Source: Saprospiraceae bacterium
Lineage (GTDB): Bacteria; Bacteroidota; Bacteroidia; Chitinophagales; Saprospiraceae
Direction of reading: 5' to 3'
Length of the DNA stretch: 8,762 bases
Assembly: GCA_020436865.1 (NCBI GenBank)
Contig: JAGQXA010000409.1
Coordinates: 1 to 8,762, forward strand
Below, piece by piece: positions 1 through 5,866 of this stretch (positions are counted from its first letter, which is position 1; the number at the start of each line of letters is the position of its first letter). The position numbers and the translations under genes were made by a program. The notes under the pieces are model-generated. The model was given only the letters and a program-made list of their open reading frames with translations, did no database searches and was not told the origin of the DNA.

Positions 1-392
1 ATGACCCCGCCTTCCGGATCGGCGCTCTCCAGGAGGAGCTTTTCCAGCCCGGCTCCGTAGAAGATGTTGTCGCCCAAAATGAGCGCTACCTTGTCGTCGC
101 CGATGAAATCGGCGCCCAGCACAAAGGCCTGGGCCAGGCCGTTGGGTTCCGGCTGGGGGATGTACGAAAAACTGCAACCGATGTCGCTGCCGTCGCCCAG
201 TAGCTTCTGAAAATTGGGCAGATCGGCCGGTGTGGAAATAAGGAGGATCTCCCGGATGCCGGCCAGAATAAGGGTCGACAAGGGATAGTAGATCATGGGT
301 TTGTCGTAAACCGGCATGAGTTGTTTGCTGACAGCCAGCGTGAGCGGATACAGGCGCGTGCCAAGTCCGCCCGCCAAGATGATTCCTTTCAT
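1..392 (-). CDS. rfbA: Glucose-1-phosphate thymidylyltransferase, N-terminal part (3' end beyond window)
   Basis: This enzyme joins glucose-1-phosphate and dTTP to give dTDP-glucose and pyrophosphate, the first step to dTDP-L-rhamnose and related sugars of surface polysaccharide. Translating the minus strand from the ATG at 392 gives 130 full codons before the window ends, out of about 290 expected. It opens MKGIILAGGLGTRLYPLT, the nucleotide-binding signature (GGxGTRL at residues 8-14). It continues with KQLMPVYDKPMIYYPLS (23-39), QPEPNGLAQAF (80-90) and LGDNIFYG (106-113), where D108 matches the metal-binding Asp. All are RmlA family landmarks. The start is fixed by the family's standard N-terminus. 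The gene begins 19 bases after the stop of the Hpt gene, so it is probably the third gene of that operon. Other sugar nucleotidyltransferases share the first motif, but the combination fits RmlA best. Confidence 0.93.
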   Translation of the reverse strand, partial: MKGIILAGGLGTRLYPLTLAVSKQLMPVYDKPMIYYPLSTLILAGIREILLISTPADLPNFQKLLGDGSDIGCSFSYIPQPEPNGLAQAFVLGADFIGDDKVALILGDNIFYGAGLEKLLLESADPEGGV

Positions 393-411
393 ATGTTTTG
401 TTTCAATGCTC

Positions 412-771
412 TTATCGGTCGCGGTCGCCGAGCCGGTCGCGCAAGGTCTTCAGGATCGACGGCAGCTCGGATTCCATGTCTTCGAGAAGGGCCAGAATCT
501 GGCCGGAAGACCGTACACGATTGGCGATCGTCTGAATTTCCTGGCACCTGGCGATCCAGCGCCGGTTGCCGAGATAGGCCAGACTCGTTTGGAACTGGTG
601 GTTGGCATGTCCGATCGCCTCCCAGTCCTCCCGGGCGGCTGCGTCGCGCATCGCCTGCAATTCCCTGGGGAGTTCGTCGATCAGGATCCCGATCATCTCC
701 CTGCACAGGTTCGCATCGCCCTGGCAGACCTGCTCCAGATAGGTCAGATCGATCGAGCTGGATGGACTCAT
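412..771 (-). CDS. Hpt-domain phosphotransfer protein
   Basis: A single-domain protein of 119 residues, predicted all-helical and cytoplasmic. It would pass phosphoryl groups between receiver domains in a phosphorelay. The segment around residues 55-69 reads HANHQFQTSLAYLGN and aligns with the Hpt signature HxLKGSxxxLG. On that alignment H58 is the phosphorylated His, while the usual Lys and Gly are replaced by Gln61 (two residues before Ser63) and Thr62. The start at 771 overlaps the stop of the kinase gene as ATGA (768-771), implying translational coupling and making the kinase's receiver domain the obvious partner. The rfbA start lies 19 bases downstream. The fold call rests on this motif, on helix periodicity and on context. 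The divergent signature leaves some doubt about activity. No output response regulator is visible in the window. Confidence 0.83.
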   Translation of the reverse strand: MSPSSSIDLTYLEQVCQGDANLCREMIGILIDELPRELQAMRDAAAREDWEAIGHANHQFQTSLAYLGNRRWIARCQEIQTIANRVRSSGQILALLEDMESELPSILKTLRDRLGDRDR

Positions 772-1958
772 GCTTGACGCGATAAATGATCGAGCAACAA
801 GGCCGAAACGCGTAGTTGCAACTCCGGTTCTTTAAAGGGTTTGATCAGGCAGCCATCGGCCAACTCTTCCAGCCGGGCGGCCTGCCGCTCGTCGGGCGGC
901 AGGGCGGTCATGATCAATACCGGAATGTCTGCCAGGGGCGCCGGGAGTTCTTCCCGGATGTATTGTAGCGCTTCCCATCCGTTCATTATGGGCAGATGCA
1001 GGTCGAGCAACACCAGATCGATCGCCGCGTCGCGCAACAGCCCGATCGCTTCATTCCCGGTTCTGGCGTGGTAGATCCGCACTTTGGACCACCGCCGCTC
1101 CAGGAATGTCTGCACCAACAGTTGGTTGAGGCGATGATCGTCGACGACCAGTACCGAAAATTCTGCCTCTTCCGGCAGAAGGGTAGGGGGGGCGGCCGCA
1201 GCGGGAGTCGGAGGCGCCGGCCAGACCGGCAACTCCAGATCGAACCAAAAGGTCGTGCCCTGACCTGGGGCGCTCCGGACGTGCAACTCGCTTCCCATTT
1301 CGCCCACCAGCCGCCGGGCCAGCGCCAGGCCTATCCCCGAGCCCGCTACATCGCTGCCGGCTACCCGGTAGTGCCAGTCGAAGATCGTCGCGAGCTCGCT
1401 TTCCGGGATGCCGATCCCGCTGTCGGTGACCGTGGTGCGCAAACTCAGTCGCCCTGCCGTTAGCGCGAGGCAAGACCATTCCAACCGGATCGCGCCTTTT
1501 TTCGTGTATTTCAGGGCATTGTTCAGGAGGTTCGCCACGACCTGGTGTATTCGCAAAGGGTCGGCTATCATCTTCGCAGGGATGCGTTCGTCGACGATCA
1601 CTTCCACCTGTAACCCCTTCCGGTCGGCTTCGAGTTGAGCGACCAGCGCCAGATGCTCGGCCAGGAGCGTCAGGTCGAAGGGCTTAACGTTCAGTGGGAA
1701 GGCCCGATCTTCGAGCTCGTGCACCATGCGGAAATCGGCAGCCAATTGCCGCATGACCTCTGCGGATTGGCGGACGGCCTCGATCAAGGTCTGCTGTTCT
1801 TCACTCAATGGCGTTTGCGCCAGCAACTCGCTCAAACCGGAAATGATCCCCAGTTGATTGCCTAACTCATGGAAAACCACGGAAGACATATCCGCTTTCC
1901 CGGCATCGGTAGCCGGTCGCACACGGTTCTTGATCGGCGTCTTGGTCGGTGTAGCCAC
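768..1958 (-). CDS. Soluble hybrid histidine kinase (HisKA-HATPase-receiver) without a sensor domain
   Basis: A 396-residue cytoplasmic kinase with no signal peptide, membrane segment or PAS/GAF region. The HisKA helix starts almost at once: VFHELGNQLG, with phospho-acceptor His30 (HExxN type). The ATPase domain follows, with an N-box near NLLNNALKYT (143-152), a G1 box DSGIGIP (179-185) and a G2 box GSGIGLALA (206-214). A Pro/Ala-rich linker (about 245-262) leads to a receiver domain with the acidic pair D273/D274, phospho-acceptor D319 in LVLLDLHLP, T351 and K373. All catalytic residues are present. The start is GTG at 1958; an in-frame TGA at 1974-1976 blocks any extension, and the next in-frame ATG (residue 24) would leave the His too close to the terminus. 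With the overlapping Hpt gene it should form a His-Asp-His relay. What it senses is unknown; another protein may provide the input. Confidence 0.92.
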   Translation of the reverse strand: MATPTKTPIKNRVRPATDAGKADMSSVVFHELGNQLGIISGLSELLAQTPLSEEQQTLIEAVRQSAEVMRQLAADFRMVHELEDRAFPLNVKPFDLTLLAEHLALVAQLEADRKGLQVEVIVDERIPAKMIADPLRIHQVVANLLNNALKYTKKGAIRLEWSCLALTAGRLSLRTTVTDSGIGIPESELATIFDWHYRVAGSDVAGSGIGLALARRLVGEMGSELHVRSAPGQGTTFWFDLELPVWPAPPTPAAAAPPTLLPEEAEFSVLVVDDHRLNQLLVQTFLERRWSKVRIYHARTGNEAIGLLRDAAIDLVLLDLHLPIMNGWEALQYIREELPAPLADIPVLIMTALPPDERQAARLEELADGCLIKPFKEPELQLRVSALLLDHLSRQA

Positions 1959-1980
1959 GGGATTATTTGCTGTTCAGGGA

Positions 1981-2006
1981 CAAACGAAAAATATACTCAA
2001 ACGAAA
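1981..2006. repeat. Paired 9-base direct repeat upstream of the kinase gene
   Basis: CAAACGAAA occurs at 1981-1989 and again at 1998-2006, two exact copies with a 17-base period, 23-48 bases upstream of the kinase GTG. Read on the minus strand it is TTTCGTTTG twice. Between them sits TATATTTT (1987-1994, minus strand), a 7-of-8 match to the Bacteroidota -7 box, so the pair may flank a weak promoter. It could be a regulator site; chance is not excluded. Confidence 0.3.
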
Positions 2007-2079
2007 TTGGTTTGGGTAGGAACGGGCCTGGAAAGTCGTAAACCACTTTCGTCTCGGTATAAAGCTACCAAAAAGCACA

Positions 2080-2117
2080 GAAAAATGGGATGACAAGCGT
2101 CGCGGATTGTACGCTTG
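2080..2117 (-). terminator. Possible terminator after the small conserved gene
   Basis: On the minus strand, just past the stop of the gene ending at 2137, CAAGCGT and ACGCTTG (2111-2117 and 2094-2100) form a perfect 7-base stem with a 10-base loop. A run of five T follows 8 bases later on the same strand (complement of about 2081-2085). The delayed T-run makes it weaker than a textbook intrinsic terminator. The rest of the 1959-2136 gap holds a second inverted repeat (GAAAGT/ACTTTC, 2031-2050) and the direct repeat described separately. Confidence 0.35.
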
Positions 2118-2136
2118 GCCGACAAAAGACCCTAAA

Positions 2137-2505
2137 TCATCCGTCCTTTTCCTCTTCATCGTGCCGGGGCAGAAAGACGAAGGTGGCGCCCAGTTCGCTG
2201 AGCACGAACAGACAGAGGTGGTCGGCGGGGTCTTTGTAAACGGTGGTAAAGGGCTCGATGCGATCGGGGGCGATCAATTGCTTGGTGACAAACTCTTCGA
2301 GCGTAGAGACGTTCACCGACCATTTTCCCCGTACGGCTTCCCGGTCGACGAGCGGCAGGCCGATGTCCACGCTTTGTTGGTGCACGACCAGAATGGGGTA
2401 TTCCGAAACCTCCTGATCGATCACCGCATCGGCAGCCTGGCCGAGTACTTTGCGGTAAGGGGCCAGTTCGGCCTCCAGCAGTTTGAATTTCATCCGGTCG
2501 CTCAT
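2137..2505 (-). CDS. Small conserved protein of unknown function
   Basis: A 122-residue soluble protein, MSDRMKFKLLEAELAPYRK onward, with no signal peptide or membrane segment. The first 30 residues look like an amphipathic helix. The middle and end alternate short hydrophobic strands with loops (YPILVVHQQ, IGLPLV, WSVNVSTLEEFV, LCLFVLSELGATFVFLP), and the tail is acidic (HDEEEKDG). It resembles an uncharacterised Bacteroidota family from memory, but I cannot name a domain. The open frame reaches a TTG at 2514, but that TTG lies inside a probable -7 promoter box, so the ATG at 2505 is preferred; a further ATG at 2493 is possible. It is transcribed divergently from the protease gene (95 bases between starts) and sits 178 bases upstream of the kinase gene, possibly as a separate unit. 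Confidence 0.75.
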   Translation of the reverse strand: MSDRMKFKLLEAELAPYRKVLGQAADAVIDQEVSEYPILVVHQQSVDIGLPLVDREAVRGKWSVNVSTLEEFVTKQLIAPDRIEPFTTVYKDPADHLCLFVLSELGATFVFLPRHDEEEKDG

Positions 2506-2511
2506 ACCGCG

Positions 2512-2519
2512 CAAAGGTA
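2512..2519 (-). promoter_or_regulatory. -7 promoter box of the small conserved gene, nearly leaderless
   Basis: On the minus strand this reads TACCTTTG, an exact match to the Bacteroidota -7 consensus TAnnTTTG. Only six bases separate it from the ATG at 2505, so transcription should begin at or within a few bases of that codon. No good TTTG box is visible about 20 bases upstream. Confidence 0.5.
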
Positions 2520-2570
2520 GGCCAAAGTTGCCGAAGGGGGGTAGCGGTCGCCCGGCTTTTCCAGAATTTC

Positions 2571-2578
2571 TATCTTTA
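2571..2578 (+). promoter_or_regulatory. Candidate -7 box of the metalloprotease gene
   Basis: TATCTTTA matches TAnnTTTG at 7 of 8 positions and lies 22 bases before the ATG at 2601, predicting a short leader. No convincing -33 box is seen at the usual distance. The leader has no Shine-Dalgarno sequence, as is common in this phylum. Confidence 0.35.
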
Positions 2579-2600
2579 CAAAACGCAAACCCGATTCCCG

Positions 2601-5045
2601 ATGAGAAGACTAGCCGTCGCCATCCTGGCCCTATCGTCGCTGCTGCCGATCATTCTGCCTGCACAGCCGTCATCCAAACCCGTTCCGTCGATCGGTGAAT
2701 TTACTGCCGGCATGGAAAAACATCTGGGGTACTTCACCTTCTACTGGGACTATGGCCAGGGAAAGATCTGGCTCGAGATCGAACGGCTCGGAGAAGAGTT
2801 CCTTTACGTAAACTCGCTTCCGGCGGGAATCGGCTCGAACGATATCGGGCTCGATCGAGGTCAGCTTGGCGAGACCCGGATCGTAAAATTTCAGCGCAGC
2901 GGCCCCAAGGTTCTGCTGTTGCAGCCCAACTACAGCTACCGGGCCGAAACCTCCAATCCGGCCGAACGGCGAGCCGTCGAAGAGGCCTTCGCCCAATCGG
3001 TGCTGGGTGGATTCACCGTGGCCGCTCAGGACGGCGCCCGGATCCTCGTCGACCTGACCGATTTCTTGCTGCAGGATGCACAGGGCGTCAGCCGCCGGCT
3101 CGAACAGCGCGAGCAGGGCAAGTATCAGGTCGACCCTAAGCGTTCCGCCTTGTTCATGGAGCGAACGCGCAGTTTTCCGGAAAATACGGAATTCGACGCC
3201 CTTCTCACTTTTCAGGGCGAGCCCAAGGGCGACCAGATCCGCTCGGTTGTACCCACTCCGCAGGCGGTGACCGTCCGCCAACACCACTCCTTCATCAAGC
3301 TGCCCGATCCCGGCTACCGGCCGCGGGAGTTCGATCCGCGTTCGGGCTTCTTCAATATTCAATACTACGACTATGCCGCCCCGATCGATCGGCCGCTGGT
3401 CAAACGCCTGATCGTGCGGCACCGCCTGGAAAAAAAGGATCCGCGCTACGCGCGCGGAGAGGTCGTCGAACCGATCGTCTACTACATCGATCCCGGTACC
3501 CCGGAACCGATCAAGTCGGCCCTCATCGAAGGCGCCATGTGGTGGGAGCAGGCCTTCGAAGCGGCCGGTTTTCAGAATGCCTTTCAAGTCAAGGAATTGC
3601 CGCCTCATGCCGACCCGATGGACGTACGCTATAACCTGATCCAGTGGGTGCATCGCTCCACCCGCGGCTGGTCGTATGGGGCTTCAGTCGTCGATCCGCG
3701 CACCGGCGAGATCATCAAAGGGCACGTTTCGCTCGGATCGTTGCGGGTACGGCAGGATTTTCTCATCGCCCAGGGCTTGCTCGCACCCTACGAGCGTGGC
3801 GACCGGCCCGACCCGCGGGTAGAACGGATGGCTCTGGCCCGGCTCCGGCAATTGTCGGCCCACGAGGTCGGACACACCCTCGGCCTGGCGCACAACTTTG
3901 CCGCGAGCTACAACGACCGGGCGTCGGTCATGGACTACCCGCATCCGCTCGTGGAGATCAACAGCTTTCGCGAACTCGACCTGGACCATGCCTACGAAGT
4001 CGGGATCGGCGAGTGGGACAAACGGGCCATTCTATACGGCTACCAGCAGTTTCCGAATGGGATCGACGAAAAGAAGGCCCTGCAAGAGATCATCGAAGAC
4101 AATATCAAGGACGGCTACCTCTTTTTGTCCGACCAGGACGCCCGCCCGCCCGGCAGCGCGCATCCGTACGCGCACCTATGGGACAACGGCCGCTCGCCCA
4201 GCGACGAACTGGAGCGCGTACTGGAGGTTCGCCAGAAAGCGCTCGATAAATTCGGCGAGGAGAACATTCCGGAAGGGGCGCCCTTCGCCGAACTCGAGCG
4301 GGTGCTGGTTCCTCTCTACCTCTCGCATCGCTACCAAACCGAGGCGGCCGTCAAGTCGATCGGCGGCGTCAACTACAGCTACAGCATGCGCGACGACGGG
4401 CAGGTGATCAACGATCCGGTGCCGCCGGATAGGCAGGAAGAAGCCTTGCGCGCCGTTCTGCAGACGTTGAAGACCGAGGTGCTCACCGTGCCGGAATGGC
4501 TGCTGGGCATCATCCCGCCGACTCCGATGGGGTACGAGCGCGATCGGGAGTTGTTTGGGGCGCATACCGGAGCGACCTTCGATCCGATCGCCGCCGCCGA
4601 AAGCGCGGCCGAGCATACCATCTCCTTACTGCTGGATCCGCAACGGCTGGCCCGGGTCGTGCAGCAACATGCGCTCGACGAGCGGCAGATGTCGCTCACC
4701 GAATTGTTCGAACAGCTCTTTACCCGGGCCTTCTTCAACGACCGGCGTTCGGCTTACGAAACGGAAGTGGCCCAGGCCGTCGAGAAGATCGTCGTGCAAC
4801 ACCTGCTCGAACTGGCAGCCGATCGCAAGATCAGCCGGCAGGTGGCGGCCCTGGCACTGCTGTCGGTCGATCACCTCGAAGAAACCCTCCAGCGCGAACG
4901 GGAAGCGGCCGACGACGAAGGGCGCGAAGCCCATTGCCGGTATCTCCTCGAAGAGATCCGCCGCTTTCGCGAACATCCGGAACAATATAAGATGCCCGAT
5001 CTACCTCCTCTGCCGCCGGGCTCCCCGATCGGCTGTGAGCGCTGA
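2601..5045 (+). CDS. Secreted zinc metalloprotease of the DUF5117/DUF4953 (metzincin-like) family
   Basis: A predicted exported protein of 814 residues. It starts with a signal peptide (MRR, then hydrophobic residues 4-20, likely cut near LPAQ at 19-22). Residues about 30-290 fit the DUF5117-type N-terminal region seen in Bacteroidota peptidases. The catalytic part has HEVGHTLGLAHN (421-432), the metzincin zinc motif HExxHxxGxxH with His421, His425 and His431 as ligands and Glu422 as general base. SVMDYP follows, with Met444 as the Met-turn. The C-terminal third is mostly helical and ends in PPGSPIG close to the terminus. No type IX sorting domain or lipobox is seen, so it may act in the periplasm. 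Length and motif order look complete. Substrate is unknown. It stands alone, with a divergent gene upstream and a structured gap downstream. The family assignment is from memory of motifs and layout. Confidence 0.94.
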   Translation: MRRLAVAILALSSLLPIILPAQPSSKPVPSIGEFTAGMEKHLGYFTFYWDYGQGKIWLEIERLGEEFLYVNSLPAGIGSNDIGLDRGQLGETRIVKFQRSGPKVLLLQPNYSYRAETSNPAERRAVEEAFAQSVLGGFTVAAQDGARILVDLTDFLLQDAQGVSRRLEQREQGKYQVDPKRSALFMERTRSFPENTEFDALLTFQGEPKGDQIRSVVPTPQAVTVRQHHSFIKLPDPGYRPREFDPRSGFFNIQYYDYAAPIDRPLVKRLIVRHRLEKKDPRYARGEVVEPIVYYIDPGTPEPIKSALIEGAMWWEQAFEAAGFQNAFQVKELPPHADPMDVRYNLIQWVHRSTRGWSYGASVVDPRTGEIIKGHVSLGSLRVRQDFLIAQGLLAPYERGDRPDPRVERMALARLRQLSAHEVGHTLGLAHNFAASYNDRASVMDYPHPLVEINSFRELDLDHAYEVGIGEWDKRAILYGYQQFPNGIDEKKALQEIIEDNIKDGYLFLSDQDARPPGSAHPYAHLWDNGRSPSDELERVLEVRQKALDKFGEENIPEGAPFAELERVLVPLYLSHRYQTEAAVKSIGGVNYSYSMRDDGQVINDPVPPDRQEEALRAVLQTLKTEVLTVPEWLLGIIPPTPMGYERDRELFGAHTGATFDPIAAAESAAEHTISLLLDPQRLARVVQQHALDERQMSLTELFEQLFTRAFFNDRRSAYETEVAQAVEKIVVQHLLELAADRKISRQVAALALLSVDHLEETLQREREAADDEGREAHCRYLLEEIRRFREHPEQYKMPDLPPLPPGSPIGCER

Positions 5046-5115
5046 ACGACTTTGGCCGGAGCACTATTTTTTTACGCATTTCAAAAAAAATATTTTCCTA
5101 CCGGTGCACGCCGTA

Positions 5116-5159
5116 CTGGGGAAATGGAATTTTCCCAGGCGTGGAAATGGTTGTTTTTA
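5116..5159 (+). terminator. Possible terminator of the metalloprotease gene
   Basis: CTGGGGAAAT (5116-5125) pairs with ATTTTCCCAG (5129-5138) over ten positions, one of them a G-U pair, around a three-base loop. The T-rich stretch TTGTTTTTA (5151-5159) begins 12 bases later. The stem is good, but the gap before the T-run lowers confidence. Confidence 0.4.
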
Positions 5160-5214
5160 TTCGGCTGTTGGCCCGGATCGCTGAATTTTTCGTCCCGCTC
5201 TCCTGCGATCCCCG

Positions 5215-5246
5215 TTTGGCAAATTTTATTTGGAAACTTATTTTTG
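5215..5246 (+). promoter_or_regulatory. Distal promoter (P1) of the CBM48 gene
   Basis: TTTG at 5215-5218, then 20 bases, then TATTTTTG at 5239-5246. Both boxes match the Bacteroidota consensus TTTG/TAnnTTTG exactly at the expected spacing. The predicted start near 5252 gives a leader of about 100 bases. The inverted repeat GGCAAA/TTTGCC (5218-5223, 5243-5248) spans the two boxes and could be an operator. Confidence 0.55.
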
Positions 5247-5257
5247 CCTGAAAATCA

Positions 5258-5289
5258 ATTGCCTGCAATGGTAAAATGCATTACTTTTG
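5258..5289 (+). promoter_or_regulatory. Proximal promoter (P2) of the CBM48 gene
   Basis: ATTG at 5258-5261, then 20 bases, then TACTTTTG at 5282-5289, an exact match for the -7 box and three of four for the -33 box. It repeats the architecture of P1 43 bases further on. The predicted start near 5295 falls just before the hairpin at 5297-5311. Confidence 0.6.
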
Positions 5290-5296
5290 CAGCATA

Positions 5297-5311
5297 GTGT
5301 AAAAATTACAC
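5297..5311 (+). repeat. Perfect inverted repeat at the start of the CBM48 leader
   Basis: GTGTAA, three A, then TTACAC: a 6-base perfect stem with a 3-base loop, within a few bases of the predicted P2 start. It could be a 5'-terminal hairpin that protects the transcript or, as DNA, a palindromic operator. Confidence 0.5.
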
Positions 5312-5322
5312 GATTGCAATAG

Positions 5323-5351
5323 CCATTTAATCGAAACCATTTAATCCGAAA
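5323..5351 (+). repeat. Tandem direct repeat in the CBM48 leader
   Basis: CCATTTAATCGAAA (5323-5336) is followed at once by CCATTTAATCCGAAA (5337-5351), two head-to-tail copies differing by one inserted C. The second copy ends three bases before the ATG, so the repeat occupies the ribosome-binding region. It could be a recent slippage duplication or a site with a role in translation. Confidence 0.6.
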
Positions 5352-5354
5352 ATC

Positions 5355-5666
5355 ATGATCAAGAAGCAATTTCTGAAAACGAAGCCGGTCTGCAAGACTA
5401 CCTTCACCCTGCCGGCCGAAGCCGCTCCGGAGGCTAAGAAAGTCACGCTGCTGGGCGAGTTCAACAACTGGGACGCCAAGAAAGGCGTAGCCATGAAGAA
5501 GCAGAAGAACGGCAATTTTACCGCTACGGTCGAACTGGAAACGGGCAAGGAATATCAGTTCCGCTACCTGATCGACGGCGAGACCTGGGAAAACGACTGG
5601 CAAGCCGACAAATACGTACAGAACGAGTATGGCATGGACAACTCCGTCGTGAGTGTGCTCAACTAA
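5355..5666 (+). CDS. Free-standing CBM48 (isoamylase early-set) glycogen-binding protein
   Basis: A 103-residue protein that is almost wholly one CBM48 beta-sandwich, the glycogen-binding fold of GlgB N-termini and AMPK beta subunits. Landmarks are KVTLLGEFNNWD (29-40, with Trp39), EYQFRYLIDGETW (66-78, with Arg70 and Trp78) and DNSVVSVLN at the end (Asn96). By analogy with AMPK beta, Trp39, Trp78 and Asn96 should contact the glucan. There is no signal peptide or catalytic domain, so it should be cytosolic. The ATG at 5355 is the natural start. It lies directly upstream of glgB but has its own tandem promoters and is closed by a strong terminator, so it is likely expressed separately and perhaps heavily. 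A role as glycogen-granule protein or recruiter of GlgB is inference. Similar small proteins occur in other Bacteroidota. Confidence 0.9.
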   Translation: MIKKQFLKTKPVCKTTFTLPAEAAPEAKKVTLLGEFNNWDAKKGVAMKKQKNGNFTATVELETGKEYQFRYLIDGETWENDWQADKYVQNEYGMDNSVVSVLN

Positions 5667-5694
5667 GAGCCAACCTGCCAGCTATACCGATGCC

Positions 5695-5724
5695 GAAGTG
5701 GTTGGGAGTGCCCAAACCACTTTC
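5695..5724 (+). other. Hairpin downstream of the CBM48 gene
   Basis: AAGTGGTTGGG (5696-5706) pairs with CCCAAACCACTT (5711-5722) around the loop AGTG, with one bulged A. No T-run follows directly, so it is not an intrinsic terminator alone. It may protect the 3' end of the transcript left by the terminator at 5749-5789. Confidence 0.45.
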
Positions 5725-5748
5725 GCTTGATTGAGTATAACTGAACGG

Positions 5749-5789
5749 GGAATGCCGGGTGCGATTGCGGACCCGGCATTCCTGTTTTT
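5749..5789 (+). terminator. Strong intrinsic terminator of the CBM48 gene
   Basis: GGAATGCCGGGT (5749-5760) and ACCCGGCATTCC (5771-5782) form a perfect 12-base GC-rich stem with a 10-base loop, followed by TGTTTTT (5783-5789). It separates the CBM48 gene from glgB and implies that most CBM48 transcripts stop here. Confidence 0.88.
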
Positions 5790-5819
5790 ACTCCCCTGGG
5801 CGTACGCAGAATAGCTCGA

Positions 5820-5827
5820 TAGTTTTG
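5820..5827 (+). promoter_or_regulatory. Candidate -7 box of glgB
   Basis: TAGTTTTG matches TAnnTTTG exactly and lies 39 bases before the ATG at 5867. The -33 region at the right distance (CTGG, 5797-5800) is poor. An overlapping second candidate, TACCTTCG (5828-5835), has one mismatch. The position just after the terminator supports a separate glgB promoter. Confidence 0.45.
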
Positions 5828-5866
5828 TACCTTCGCTTTTGCACGCTAAACCAACCGTCTTCACTT

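Larger units (their letters stand above)
5046..5354. other. 309-base structured, AT-rich intergenic region
   Basis: This gap between the protease and the CBM48 gene has no credible gene. It is far richer in A and T than its surroundings, with A8 and T7 tracts at 5065-5098. It holds a possible protease terminator (5116-5159), an inverted repeat GGATCGC/GCGATCC (5175-5181 and 5205-5211), another GGCAAA/TTTGCC (5218-5223 and 5243-5248) overlapping a promoter, two tandem promoters, and a leader with a hairpin and a tandem repeat. A small RNA within 5116-5211 is conceivable but not shown. Confidence 0.6.

Noticed and set aside
316..785. Two overlapping plus-strand frames opposite rfbA and the Hpt gene
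   Set aside because: They lie antisense to recognisable genes, and neither has a domain or a promoter-like sequence in front of it.
1974..2159. A 61-codon minus-strand frame just upstream of the kinase that might be a lost sensor region
   Set aside because: It overlaps the end of the neighbouring gene, has no sensor-like composition and is separated from the kinase by a TGA; a frameshifted sensor domain would also need far more DNA than the 178-base gap.
2670..3653. A 327-codon open frame on the minus strand inside the protease gene
   Set aside because: It lies wholly opposite a clearly real gene with signal peptide and zinc motif, shows no recognisable domain, and is the kind of frame GC-rich codon bias leaves open on the complementary strand.
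5759..5866. A longer N-terminus for GlgB from an upstream ATG
   Set aside because: The extra 36 codons would begin inside the stem-loop of the strong terminator and cross the probable glgB promoter; the peptide does not resemble GlgB, whereas the ATG at 5867 starts a normal one.
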